The position numbers and the translations under genes are program-made. A model generated the notes under the pieces. The model did no database searches, had not been told where the DNA came from, and worked only from the letters and a program-made list of their open reading frames with translations. From a virus: DNA of 54,159 nt. Numbering within the stretch: the first letter of the stretch is position 1; each line of letters starts with the position of its first letter. Shown here one piece after another: positions 45,754 to 53,602 of the stretch. The stretch covers positions 1 through 54,159 of IMG/VR virus record IMGVR_UViG_3300037541_000705, one strand, 5' to 3'.

Positions 45754-46554
45754 TCAAAATAATGTTAGCTGCCCTTTTGGCGCTGGTTTGGGCTTCTTGG
45801 TTTTTACAGGTGCAAACGGATCATGATTGGCTATTCGATCGCGCATCACCTCAAAATAGTGCCGATCTTTTTCAATGCAGATATAGTTTCGATTGGTGTT
45901 TATGGCGGCGATCGCTAATGTGCCACTCCCTGCGGTGTTGTCTAAGATTAGTTCGCCTTCTTGGGTGTAGGTTTTGATTAGGTATTCGATAAGTTGGGTA
46001 GGTTTCTGTGTGGGATGGGTTAATCCGCTATTATGTTTTGGCTTATTGAACTTAACAATCGTTTTGGGATACCTGAATGTTGTTAGGTTTTGACTTGAGT
46101 TTTTTACGAATCTACTGCCAGATGTCCCTAAAACAGAATTTTTCCCTTGTGTATTGGAAACAAAACCAGCGTCCCACATTTCAGGGTTATACGTTGTCCT
46201 TCCTTCGCAAAATACCGAAATATTCTCATGGTATTTTAACGGCTGGACTTTAGCTAATGCAGGATTACTTGGGGCATCCTTCTCCCAAATCCACTCATAC
46301 TTAAACCACTTAGGATTAGACATCACAAGCGCACTGGTAAAAGGCTGCGAGCCAAAAAGACAAATCGCGCCATTAGGCTTAATGATTCGCTTGTACTGTT
46401 CCCATAGGCGATCAAAGGGAATGACTACATCCCACTTGCAAGCAGTGATTCCAAATGGGAGATCCGCGATGATGCAGTCGATACTTTTATCTGCAATATC
46501 CTTCATTACCTCTAGGCAATCACCATGAATAATAGAGTTGGGAGCGATCGCCAT
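45754..46554 (-). CDS. DNA N4/N6 (beta-class) methyltransferase with C-terminal clamp motif, 266 aa
   Basis: The catalytic motif IV is ADLPFG (30-35) and the SAM-binding motif I is LDNTAGSGT near residues 205-215, in the order of beta-class adenine-N6 or cytosine-N4 methyltransferases. The protein ends in KGQLTLF, which fits the beta-sliding-clamp binding consensus QL[SD]LF, so it may follow the replication fork. The partner HNH gene overlaps its start (TAATG), making the pair a possible restriction-modification or self-protection unit. Confidence 0.8.
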   Translation of the reverse strand: MAIAPNSIIHGDCLEVMKDIADKSIDCIIADLPFGITACKWDVVIPFDRLWEQYKRIIKPNGAICLFGSQPFTSALVMSNPKWFKYEWIWEKDAPSNPALAKVQPLKYHENISVFCEGRTTYNPEMWDAGFVSNTQGKNSVLGTSGSRFVKNSSQNLTTFRYPKTIVKFNKPKHNSGLTHPTQKPTQLIEYLIKTYTQEGELILDNTAGSGTLAIAAINTNRNYICIEKDRHYFEVMRDRIANHDPFAPVKTKKPKPAPKGQLTLF

Positions 46555-47321
46555 TAGCTTAAACCTCTACTAAAAATACACATTTGACTGTCAGATTTAT
46601 TCCTGTTCTTTTTAATTGACTTTACGCTTGTATCATCCGTTAGGTAATAACCAATATTAGCTTTTACCTTTTTCCAGTCTTCAGGACTCATATCAGCCTT
46701 AGCTCTATTCTCAAACCATGTCAGGAATTGTAAGTTACACAAATCAAAAGTACCGCCCAAAGCTTTTGGCACGATATGATCAATAGAAGGCATCAGCCAT
46801 TTATCTTTGTCATTTAGAATCCATTTTGAATACACCTTATTGAATTGATCGTCATAGTAAAATTTTTCAATAAAAGCAGTGTACTTTTGTAGGTCAAAAT
46901 GCTTTCTATGTCTTGAAATCACCCTGTTTAGAAATTTAAGCTTTTCAATATCTTCAAAGCTATGCAACCATTCATTGCTTACTTCATGGAGTAAATGAGT
47001 CTCCATGTTCCTAACAAGTTTTTCTTCAGAGGTATTGTAGACGCGAGTTTTCTTAGAGATCTTGGCATCATGAAAGCCTTTCTCGGCTAATCGTCTTCGA
47101 GATTCACCTATCTTCCGTTTGTGTTCATCAGATAAAGGCTTTTTAATACGCTTACCATCTGCTACAAAACCATATTCATTAACTCGGCGCTGGATAAAAT
47201 GGTGATTGGTATTGAATTGATCCGCAATCCTTCTAACACCCCATTTCTCTACCTCGTATAATCTTTGGATCTCATTAATATCTGCTTCTGTTAAAACTAT
47301 TGGCGCTCTTCTGTCTATCAT
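46554..47321 (-). CDS. HNH endonuclease with N-terminal HTH, 255 aa
   Basis: N-terminal HTH (EADINEIQRLYEVEKWGVRRIADQFNTN) and a middle NUMOD-like basic region (PLSDEHKRKIGESRRR) are followed by a C-terminal HNH domain with SIDHIVPKALGGTFDLCNLQFLTWFENRAKAD: paired His, Asn, and a following Asn/Lys. The start at 47321 follows AAGAGGT. It could be a homing endonuclease or the nuclease of an R-M pair with the overlapping methyltransferase. Confidence 0.7.
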   Translation of the reverse strand: MIDRRAPIVLTEADINEIQRLYEVEKWGVRRIADQFNTNHHFIQRRVNEYGFVADGKRIKKPLSDEHKRKIGESRRRLAEKGFHDAKISKKTRVYNTSEEKLVRNMETHLLHEVSNEWLHSFEDIEKLKFLNRVISRHRKHFDLQKYTAFIEKFYYDDQFNKVYSKWILNDKDKWLMPSIDHIVPKALGGTFDLCNLQFLTWFENRAKADMSPEDWKKVKANIGYYLTDDTSVKSIKKNRNKSDSQMCIFSRGLS

Positions 47322-47364
47322 CTCAAACCTCTTGCCTATATCCCATATACTAACATGGATAAAC

Positions 47365-47520
47365 ATGGATAAAGCAATAAAACAAGAGTATTTGGGATTA
47401 TATTACGCTATTAGGCGCAATCTGCCCTACGGTCAATCCCTCAATATTGTTAATTACATTCATGTTTATAATTCTAAAGCAATCGCCACGACAAACAGCA
47501 ACAACGAGCCGCAACTATAA
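47365..47520 (+). CDS. Doubtful small ORF, 51 aa
   Basis: The only frame in the 144-bp gap between the HNH start and the small membrane gene. The predicted product MDKAIKQEYLGLYYAIRRNLPYGQ... has a plausible composition, but the ORF overlaps the minus-strand gene at 47466 and its start lies in a 10-bp tandem repeat (AACATGGATA twice, about 47352-47371). Confidence 0.25.
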   Translation: MDKAIKQEYLGLYYAIRRNLPYGQSLNIVNYIHVYNSKAIATTNSNNEPQL

Positions 47521-47609
47521 GCAAGGGCATAGCGAGGTGATATAAATCCTAGCGCGATCGTTGAGAGACAGCCGACCATTGACAATGCTGAGAGAATACC
47601 TTTAATCAT
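47466..47609 (-). CDS. Small two-helix membrane protein, 47 aa
   Basis: MIKGILSALSMVGCLSTIALGF and YALAYSCGSLLLFVVAIAL are two hydrophobic helices joined by a short turn. It fits a holin or a membrane toxin in size and topology. Located between the HNH gene and the KilA-N gene on the minus strand. Confidence 0.45.
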   Translation of the reverse strand: MIKGILSALSMVGCLSTIALGFISPRYALAYSCGSLLLFVVAIALEL

Positions 47610-47720
47610 TTTGGTTTTATCGCTCAATCCCTTTATTGTAAAGCGTTTTGCGATATAATATAGAAATACCCCGCGATGCTGAAACATCCGAGGCGTGATC
47701 AACCTGATATATAGGCTAAT

Positions 47721-48437
47721 ATGACTAATCTTATCAAACATTCGTACAACGGCGCGATTATCTCCCAAGAATCCGATGGCTATGTTTCGCTTACTGATAT
47801 GGCGAAAACTCACAATAGATTGGTTGCTGATTATCTGAGAACTGATACCACTAAAGCTTATTTACAAGCGCTTTCTTTGGATATGGGAATTCCCATATCG
47901 GCTCTAGTCAACACTTTCAAGGGCGGTAAAGGGAAACAAGGGACATGGGCACATCCTGACATTGCGATCGATTTCGCTCAATGGTGCAGCCCCACTTTCA
48001 AGGTTTGGGCTAATCGTGTTTTGCGTGGAGTGATTACTCAAGAAAAACCAGAACCCAAAAAAGCGATCGCCCATTATTCAGATCGCTGTGCAGACATCCG
48101 AAAGAATTTGGTAAAGACAAAAGGTCATTGGTGTGTCATTGAGAAGTGCAATCACCTTTTGTTGGAGGTTGAGAAAGCTGGTTATCCCATTGATAAGTTC
48201 GATCTGTTAGATTCGAGCGTAGGGCGGCGCTATGCACAATACCGCCGTGAGATTGGCTACTCAGAGCCTACGCAGTCAGCGCACTATCAGCTACCACATT
48301 GCCCTCATCCTGTAACGATCGCTTGCTATCCAAGCAGTGAGCTTGGTATTTTCTCTGATTGGCTTGAAGGTATTTATGAAGAGCGATATCTCAATAAATA
48401 TCTGCAAGATAAGTACGGGAAACTGGCAAAAGTTTAA
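47721..48437 (+). CDS. KilA-N domain protein, 238 aa
   Basis: Residues about 3-110 match KilA-N closely and resemble the protein at 15166 (MTNLIKHSYNGAIISQESDGYVSLTDMAKTHN ... GTWAHPDIAIDFAQWCSPTFKVWANRVL). The C-terminal domain is different (CADIRKNLVKTKGHWCVIEKCNHLLLEVEKAG ...) and is a known partner domain of KilA-N in cyanobacterial proteins. TATAAT near 47655-47660 may be its -10 box. An unusual place for a regulator, between scaffold and capsid genes. Confidence 0.75.
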   Translation: MTNLIKHSYNGAIISQESDGYVSLTDMAKTHNRLVADYLRTDTTKAYLQALSLDMGIPISALVNTFKGGKGKQGTWAHPDIAIDFAQWCSPTFKVWANRVLRGVITQEKPEPKKAIAHYSDRCADIRKNLVKTKGHWCVIEKCNHLLLEVEKAGYPIDKFDLLDSSVGRRYAQYRREIGYSEPTQSAHYQLPHCPHPVTIACYPSSELGIFSDWLEGIYEERYLNKYLQDKYGKLAKV

Positions 48438-48462
48438 ATCTGTGCTATTTTATGAATAACTG

Positions 48463-48508
48463 ATCAAATAACTTTTGCTTATCGCAATGTTTGCAAAAGT
48501 TATTTGAT
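48463..48508 (+). promoter_or_regulatory. 16-bp hairpin in the capsid mRNA leader region
   Basis: ATCAAATAACTTTTGC (48463-48478) pairs perfectly with 48493-48508 around a 14-base loop, with no T-run after it. It lies between the KilA-N gene and the capsid start at 48606, so it may act as a stabiliser, a processing site, or a protein-binding operator rather than a terminator. Confidence 0.6.
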
Positions 48509-48605
48509 ACTAATAAAAGAATTTTTCGCAACGAATTTCTTTGATTTAGTGAGGCGCAATGCCAGCAGAAGGTATTGCAAATCATTAGATATAAAGAGAA
48601 AAAAG

Positions 48606-49538
48606 ATGGCATTAACCCTTACAGAAGCCGCAAAGATTGCGCTTAATGAAGGCAAAGTATTTGAATCGGCAATTATTGAGCAGTTCGCTAGCTCTAGCGG
48701 AATCCTCGAAAATATTCCCTTTGTGGATATCGCAGGTAATGCATATAGCTACAACAGAGAAGAAGCGCTTCCTGGTATCGGTTTTCGCGGTGTAAACGAA
48801 GGGTATGACGAATCGGTAGGCGTTGTTAACCCTGTAACCGAAACACTGTCTATCTTAGGCGGTGATCTTGATGTTGATAAATTCGTTATCGACACAATGG
48901 GCGTAGGTGTTCGCTCTCAGCATGAAATGATGAAGGTTCGGGCCCTAGCTTTGGCGTGGACAAAAGAATTTATCCAAGGCGATACAGCTACCAATATTAA
49001 AGCCTATGACGGATTGCGTAAGCGCTTGACTGGTACTCAGTTAATCGACAATGGCGCTAGTTCTGGTGGTGATGTACTGAGCTTGGAACGTTTGGACGCA
49101 ACCATTGACGAGGTGACTAATCCTACTCACATCATCATGAATAAGACCATGCGACGGGTGCTGACTAGCGCTGCTCGTAATACGTCTGTGGGTGGTTACA
49201 TCACCTATGAACTCGATTCTTTCGGTCGTAAGATTGCGTTTTACAACGATCTGCCAATTATCGTTTTAGATCAAGATGGCTCTAAATCTCAGATCTTGCC
49301 CTTCACTGAGGCGGCGGCTTCTGGTACAGCTCAAACCACTTCTATCTACGTTGTTTCGTTTGACACTATGGGAGTACATGGTTTACAAAATGGCGGTATG
49401 CAAATCCGCGATTTAGGTGAGCTAGATACTAAACCCGTATTTCGTACCCGTGTTGAGCATTACCAATCGATCGCCATTAAGGACGGTCAGGCTGCTGCTC
49501 GTTTGCGTTACATCAAGTCTGGCGCTGCTGTCGCTTAA
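48606..49538 (+). CDS. Major capsid protein, 310 aa
   Basis: MALTLTEAAKIALNEGKVFESAIIEQFASSS opens a protein with the HK97-fold order: N-arm, E-loop region (EEALPGIGFRGVNEGYDES), spine helix (LAWTKEFIQGD), A domain (MNKTMRRVLTSAARNTSVG) and the closing VFRTRVEHYQSIAIKDGQAAARLRYI, as in many siphophage capsids. ATG 48606 with AGAGAAAAAAG before it is chosen over a longer frame from 48504 that covers the leader hairpin. Confidence 0.85.
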   Translation: MALTLTEAAKIALNEGKVFESAIIEQFASSSGILENIPFVDIAGNAYSYNREEALPGIGFRGVNEGYDESVGVVNPVTETLSILGGDLDVDKFVIDTMGVGVRSQHEMMKVRALALAWTKEFIQGDTATNIKAYDGLRKRLTGTQLIDNGASSGGDVLSLERLDATIDEVTNPTHIIMNKTMRRVLTSAARNTSVGGYITYELDSFGRKIAFYNDLPIIVLDQDGSKSQILPFTEAAASGTAQTTSIYVVSFDTMGVHGLQNGGMQIRDLGELDTKPVFRTRVEHYQSIAIKDGQAAARLRYIKSGAAVA

Positions 49539-49539
49539 T

Positions 49540-49565
49540 TTAATCAGGGGATATCCCCTGATTAA
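49540..49565. repeat. Perfect 26-bp palindrome after the capsid gene
   Basis: TTAATCAGGGGAT is followed directly by its complement ATCCCCTGATTAA, two bases after the capsid stop. No T-run. As an RNA hairpin it could protect the 3' end of the abundant capsid mRNA or weaken readthrough into the decoration gene. Confidence 0.75.
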
Positions 49566-49609
49566 TAATTCACAATGCTTTCAAGTATTTTTAAACAGGT
49601 AAAAACCTA

Positions 49610-50041
49610 ATGGCTACAACATTTTCAACTATTGCAGATCGGCGCGTTCGTGGTACTTACGACGCAGCGCTAGCCCTTCGCACCCCTGAAGCAGCTGCTA
49701 TGTCTGCTACTACTTCTACCACTCGAATCGCCTTTGCTTGCCGCAAAATCGAAGCTTTCAAGGTTTGCTTTGATATTGAAGCTTACACAAGCTACAGCGC
49801 TGGTACTGCTGAATGGACGATCGCAGTCGATGTATCTGCTACCGTAGGCGGCTCTAGTACCGTAATCGGTACTATTCTCCCTGCTCAATTAGCTGGTGCT
49901 GCTGGCGAACTAGAGATCGTATTTGGCGGCGCTGAAATTGCTGCTAAATTGGCGACTGCTGAAGCGATCGGCTTGGTTTGCACCAAGACTGGCTCCCCAG
50001 GAAACTTGACCCTATCCGCTTGGATTGTACCTGTTCAGTAA
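49610..50041 (+). CDS. Putative capsid decoration/head protein, 143 aa
   Basis: Beta-rich Ala/Thr-rich protein (IEAYTSYSAGTAEWTIAVDVSATVGGSSTVIGTILPAQL) in the usual place of decoration or cement proteins right after the capsid gene. No family recognised. Confidence 0.55.
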   Translation: MATTFSTIADRRVRGTYDAALALRTPEAAAMSATTSTTRIAFACRKIEAFKVCFDIEAYTSYSAGTAEWTIAVDVSATVGGSSTVIGTILPAQLAGAAGELEIVFGGAEIAAKLATAEAIGLVCTKTGSPGNLTLSAWIVPVQ

Positions 50042-50044
50042 GCC

Positions 50045-50242
50045 ATGAAAAACGTTCAAAACCCTGTCACGGTAATCAAAGAGGGGCACATTGTAAAAGA
50101 TGTTTACCTCTCTGATTTGGAAGCATGGCAATCTGAAGGATACGAAATTTACGATCCCACAGCACCTGTTGCCACTGAAGAACCAGAAGCGATCGCACCA
50201 AAGTCTAAAGCAAAGAAATCCGCACCTGTGGATACCGAATAA
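50045..50242 (+). CDS. Small head-region protein, 65 aa
   Basis: N-terminal beta hairpin (NPVTVIKEGHIVKDVYLSDLEAWQSEGYEIYDP) and a disordered Lys/Pro/Ala tail (PKSKAKKSAPVDTE). Similar short proteins follow capsid genes in many siphophages. No function known. Confidence 0.55.
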   Translation: MKNVQNPVTVIKEGHIVKDVYLSDLEAWQSEGYEIYDPTAPVATEEPEAIAPKSKAKKSAPVDTE

Positions 50243-50252
50243 ATCTAAACGG

Positions 50253-50281
50253 AATAGGCGATCGCAAGGTCGCCTATTTTA
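50253..50281 (+). terminator. Intrinsic terminator
   Basis: AATAGGCGA (50253-50261) pairs with TCGCCTATT (50270-50278) around an 8-base loop including a HIP1-like core. It separates the capsid unit from the fibre genes. Confidence 0.7.
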
Positions 50282-50287
50282 ATAAAA

Positions 50288-51223
50288 ATGACAGTACAAA
50301 CTGATTTACAAACAAATTTAGACGCTTACATACAAGCTAATTTCTCTGGTAGTTTAGCTGAAGTTTCGGCTAGCAAAAAACCGTTAGAGGATTTGCTAGA
50401 CATACAGCAATCACTAAGCAGTGGCGGCGGTTCTGGTGGCGTTGCTGATACGACTGCAACAGGTACAATTACCACTCAAAATCTAGTTCCCGCTGGCGTT
50501 GCAACGGCTGGCTCCGCTGTATCTATAGACCTTGATAGTAAAGGTACAGTTACGATTCAAGTAACTGGAACTTATACAGGCGCTCTATCAGCGCAAATCA
50601 CCACCGATGGGACTAATTGGATTACTCCAACAAATGCCGTATTTAAAAATATGACCACAGGTGCGAATAGTAACACTATTCCAAGCGCATCTGAGGGGAT
50701 TTGGCAGATTGAAGTTATCGGTCATGCAAAGTTCAGATTGAGCGCTCTTGCAGCCGTCACGGGTACAGCTACAGTAGCTTTAAGAGCGGCGGCAAATACT
50801 TCACAGGTAAGCGTTGCGGGTGTATCTACAGCATCGAATCAAACAACTGGAAATGCTTCTCTAACAAGTTTGGTCGCAGCGGCGATCCCTGCGTTTACCA
50901 ATAGCCCTATTAATCTGGGATCTGCTAACGCTGCTACGCTCAAGGCTAGCGCGGGGGCGGTTTACAAAGTGTATTGCTACAACAAAAATGCAGCAACGAG
51001 ATTTTTCCAAATCCACAATAAAGCAACTACGCCTGTGAATACTGAAGTCCCCGTCGAATCATTTCCAGTAGCTGCTAATTCGGCGCTGATAATTGATTCT
51101 ACCTTTTGGGGTGCATCTGGTCGGACTTGTAGTACTGGCGTATCGTGGGCTTTCAGTACTACTGAGGCAACCTTAACGCTGGGCACTGCTGCTGACGTAA
51201 CTTCTAGTGTGGGGTATTTGTAA
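50288..51223 (+). CDS. Virion beta-sandwich protein, fibre-like, 311 aa
   Basis: Helical N-terminus, a GGGSGG hinge near residue 47, then beta modules of the type VTIQVTGTYTGALSAQITTDGTNW ... WQIEVIGHAKFRLSALAAVTGTATVAL that occur in phage tail appendages. The last 110 residues (SPINLGSANAATLKASAGAVYKVYCYN ... STEATLTLGTAA) are another sandwich. Probably a fibre or baseplate appendage. One base overlaps the next gene. Confidence 0.6.
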   Translation: MTVQTDLQTNLDAYIQANFSGSLAEVSASKKPLEDLLDIQQSLSSGGGSGGVADTTATGTITTQNLVPAGVATAGSAVSIDLDSKGTVTIQVTGTYTGALSAQITTDGTNWITPTNAVFKNMTTGANSNTIPSASEGIWQIEVIGHAKFRLSALAAVTGTATVALRAAANTSQVSVAGVSTASNQTTGNASLTSLVAAAIPAFTNSPINLGSANAATLKASAGAVYKVYCYNKNAATRFFQIHNKATTPVNTEVPVESFPVAANSALIIDSTFWGASGRTCSTGVSWAFSTTEATLTLGTAADVTSSVGYL

Positions 51224-51753
51224 TGAGTGGAATAATCTTTGGTGGGCTTGTAATTCCTGATAGCTCTATTACCCCTGCAAAGCTATCACAGCCATTAACC
51301 CTAGCAACTGCGGTAAACAGTACCTCAGGGACTTCTATCGATTTTACTGGTATTCCCAATTGGGTTGATAAAATTACAATAATGTTTAATCGTGTGTCAA
51401 CAAATGCGTCATCTGCCTTATTGATACAAATAGGGTCTGGCTCTATTACAAATACGGGTTATGTTTCGCAGCGTTGGACTAGTACAGGGGTAGGTGTTAT
51501 TACCTCTGGCTTTGATATTGGGGCTACGCTTGGGGCAGCAAACAGCCTTTCAGGAATAGCTGTATTAAGTCTTGTTGGCGGGAATCTTTGGGTGATGAAT
51601 TCCACGGCAGCATATACAACTACAACTTCGCCAGGATGGATATGCGCTGGCTCTTCTTCTGCGCTCTCAGGGGCATTAGATAGAGTTCGCATTACTACGG
51701 TGGCAGGTAGTGATGTTTTTGATGCTGGCTCAATTAATATTCTTTACCAATAA
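51223..51753 (+). CDS. Tail fibre receptor-tip-like protein, 176 aa
   Basis: TSIDFTGIPNWVDKITIMFNRVS near the N-terminus and the ending SGALDRVRITTVAGSDVFDAGSINILYQ match a widespread phage fibre tip domain with closing motif FDAGSINILYE. It is likely part of the host-recognition apparatus. Confidence 0.7.
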   Translation: MSGIIFGGLVIPDSSITPAKLSQPLTLATAVNSTSGTSIDFTGIPNWVDKITIMFNRVSTNASSALLIQIGSGSITNTGYVSQRWTSTGVGVITSGFDIGATLGAANSLSGIAVLSLVGGNLWVMNSTAAYTTTTSPGWICAGSSSALSGALDRVRITTVAGSDVFDAGSINILYQ

Positions 51754-51758
51754 AAATC

Positions 51759-52079
51759 ATGGAACGCCTTGAATACAATTTAAGTACTGGTGAGCTAAAA
51801 ACTATTCAGCTCACTCAAAACGAGATTAACGCAATAGCGGCTAATCAATCACCAGCGCCTATCCGCACAATTGACGCAAGGCGATTACGACTGGCACTGC
51901 TGCAATTAAATCTTTTGGATAGTGTAGAAGCTGCGATCCCCACATTAGGTCGCGCTGCCCAAATTGAATGGGAATTTGCTACGGATATTAAGGAAGATTA
52001 TCCTTTGGTGATTTCCTTATCAACTAAGTTGGGCTTAAATGTTAGCAAAATTTTTGATGTTGCGATCGAGATAATCTAA
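51759..52079 (+). CDS. Fibre-associated small protein (XkdW-like), 106 aa
   Basis: MERLEYNLSTGELKTIQLTQNEINAI and the later IEWEFATDIKEDYPLVISLS form a pattern of small proteins encoded directly after fibre-tip genes, similar to XkdW-like tail proteins. It may be a fibre chaperone or a tail accessory protein. Confidence 0.55.
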   Translation: MERLEYNLSTGELKTIQLTQNEINAIAANQSPAPIRTIDARRLRLALLQLNLLDSVEAAIPTLGRAAQIEWEFATDIKEDYPLVISLSTKLGLNVSKIFDVAIEII

Positions 52080-52143
52080 ATATTTCTATCAATACGATCT
52101 CCACTAAGCAACCTAAAAAGCAAACCAAAAAAAATTTAATAAA

Positions 52144-52509
52144 ATGCCTTGTAGTACTCCTCTCCCAATAAACAAATTTACAAATAATCCTATTTTAATT
52201 GGGTTCCCTTGGAAGGATTCGCTCGTATTTGCTACGGGTACTCTAGCCAGCCCTACCTATTTAAACCTGAGTTTGTACGATGTTTATTTTGCGATCGCCC
52301 CTTCATTTACATCAGCTATCAGCCTAGCTCCTACGATTACTAAATTATCTAACGGGCTTGCAACGTTTGAGTTTACTGATGTGCAAACAGCAACTATGAC
52401 GGCTGGTACATGGGTGGGACATGTTTTTTTGCAACTTATTGCGGGCGGCGCTCCTGATTTTAAAATGCAACTTGAGATCCCTGTAATTGACTCAGTACCA
52501 ACGCCATGA
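52144..52509 (+). CDS. Baseplate/upper fibre-like protein, 121 aa
   Basis: NPILIGFPWKDSLVFATGTLASPTYLNLSLYDVYFAIAP ... LATFEFTDVQTATMTAGTWVGHVFLQLIAGGAPDFKMQLEIPV resembles the N-terminal domain of phage upper-baseplate (BppU-like) proteins. Moderate confidence. Its stop overlaps the next start (ATGA). Confidence 0.5.
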   Translation: MPCSTPLPINKFTNNPILIGFPWKDSLVFATGTLASPTYLNLSLYDVYFAIAPSFTSAISLAPTITKLSNGLATFEFTDVQTATMTAGTWVGHVFLQLIAGGAPDFKMQLEIPVIDSVPTP

Positions 52510-52619
52510 CGCAAATAATTAAATTCACAGAGCCTCTATTGCAGATTATTCAGCGCAACAATCAACCAACTTTAATTGTGCAATATTTAGTGCAGCGCCA
52601 CCGCCTGATACGTAGCTAA
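52506..52619 (+). CDS. Small coupled protein, 37 aa
   Basis: A 37-codon frame (MTQIIKFTEPLLQIIQRNNQ ... VQRHRLIRS) starting within the stop of the previous gene. Helical and basic, no family. The 100 bases from 52620 to 52720 hold nothing I can name. Confidence 0.45.
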   Translation: MTQIIKFTEPLLQIIQRNNQPTLIVQYLVQRHRLIRS

Positions 52620-52720
52620 ATAGGTGATACTAATCCGTTGGTAATACCACCGATCATTTATCCAATTAGAGCAGTAGCGCCGCCTGTTTACTACGCTTTA
52701 CCGTTGATGCTTTTGGCTTG

Positions 52721-53602
52721 CTAAATAAAGCTTAACTGAATTTGTTTTGATGGCATCTTAGCGATCGCCTGTAAGTCTGCTCTGATATTCTTAGAGCGAT
52801 CGCATATCCATAGTTTCTCAATCCGTTTGCAGTCATCAGCATTTTTGCGCGATGTACGCCCGTTTGCGGCACTCATGACTGCTTCTATCCCTGCGCATTT
52901 TTGAGCGCTTTTGGGCGCGATATCTTGATGGTAGTTACTCAGTACATAGCTAGACTCGCAAGTATCTAGAACATCGCATAGAGCTTGATAATCGTCTAGG
53001 GTATATCCGCCATAATGCCCTTGATTAGTATCAGGATATGGAGGATCTGCATAGATAAGCGAGTGGCTGCTGTCGAAACGCTTAATAAAGTCAAGAGCAT
53101 CTTCACAGCCAATATACACATCTCGTAATCGCTCAAAACATTCTGGCAACCTAGCGGCGCGATTTACCCATGTTGCTGCTAAGTTGCGAGTGGTTACACC
53201 TGTTGCCCACCCCGCACCTATTTGATTAGCAAAACTCATATTGCATTCAATATAAGTAGCCCAAGCAACTTTTAGATCGCTGTACTCAGATGGATTGTTA
53301 TAAATTTTTCGCGCCTCCCGATGTTCTTCTTGACTGTATGGCGTAAGTTTAATCCATCGCGCTAGTTCGCTAGGCTGCTCTCTTGCCACGCGCCAAAACG
53401 TGATTAGTTGCTTATTCAGGTCATTGATTGCCTCGCGGTAATAGTCACTATTACCGCGATTTATTTTGCCTTTGGCATATAGCACCGCGCCGCCACCAAA
53501 GAAAGGCTCAACATAAACGGTGTGTGGTATCGCCATGAGGTGAGGGACGATCTGGGTGGCAATACGGGCTTTGCCGCCGTAATATGAGAGGCATGTTTTC
53601 AT
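52721..53602 (-). CDS. Dam-type adenine-N6 methyltransferase, 293 aa
   Basis: D12-class Dam methyltransferase: N-terminal YYGGKARI (7-14), SAM motif VEPFFGGGAV (31-40), DPPYPDT (186-192) catalytic motif with a target recognition region between. The C-terminus KQIQLSFI resembles a sliding-clamp motif (QL[SD]LF-like). It methylates adenine, perhaps at GATC-containing sites such as HIP1. The upstream gene is a second Dam-type enzyme, overlapping by 4 bp. Confidence 0.85.
   Translation of the reverse strand: MKTCLSYYGGKARIATQIVPHLMAIPHTVYVEPFFGGGAVLYAKGKINRGNSDYYREAINDLNKQLITFWRVAREQPSELARWIKLTPYSQEEHREARKIYNNPSEYSDLKVAWATYIECNMSFANQIGAGWATGVTTRNLAATWVNRAARLPECFERLRDVYIGCEDALDFIKRFDSSHSLIYADPPYPDTNQGHYGGYTLDDYQALCDVLDTCESSYVLSNYHQDIAPKSAQKCAGIEAVMSAANGRTSRKNADDCKRIEKLWICDRSKNIRADLQAIAKMPSKQIQLSFI

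Noticed and set aside
45364-45977. ORFs opposite the scaffold gene and inside the methyltransferase gene
   Set aside because: Shadow frames with unusual Arg/His or Trp-rich composition opposite well-supported genes.
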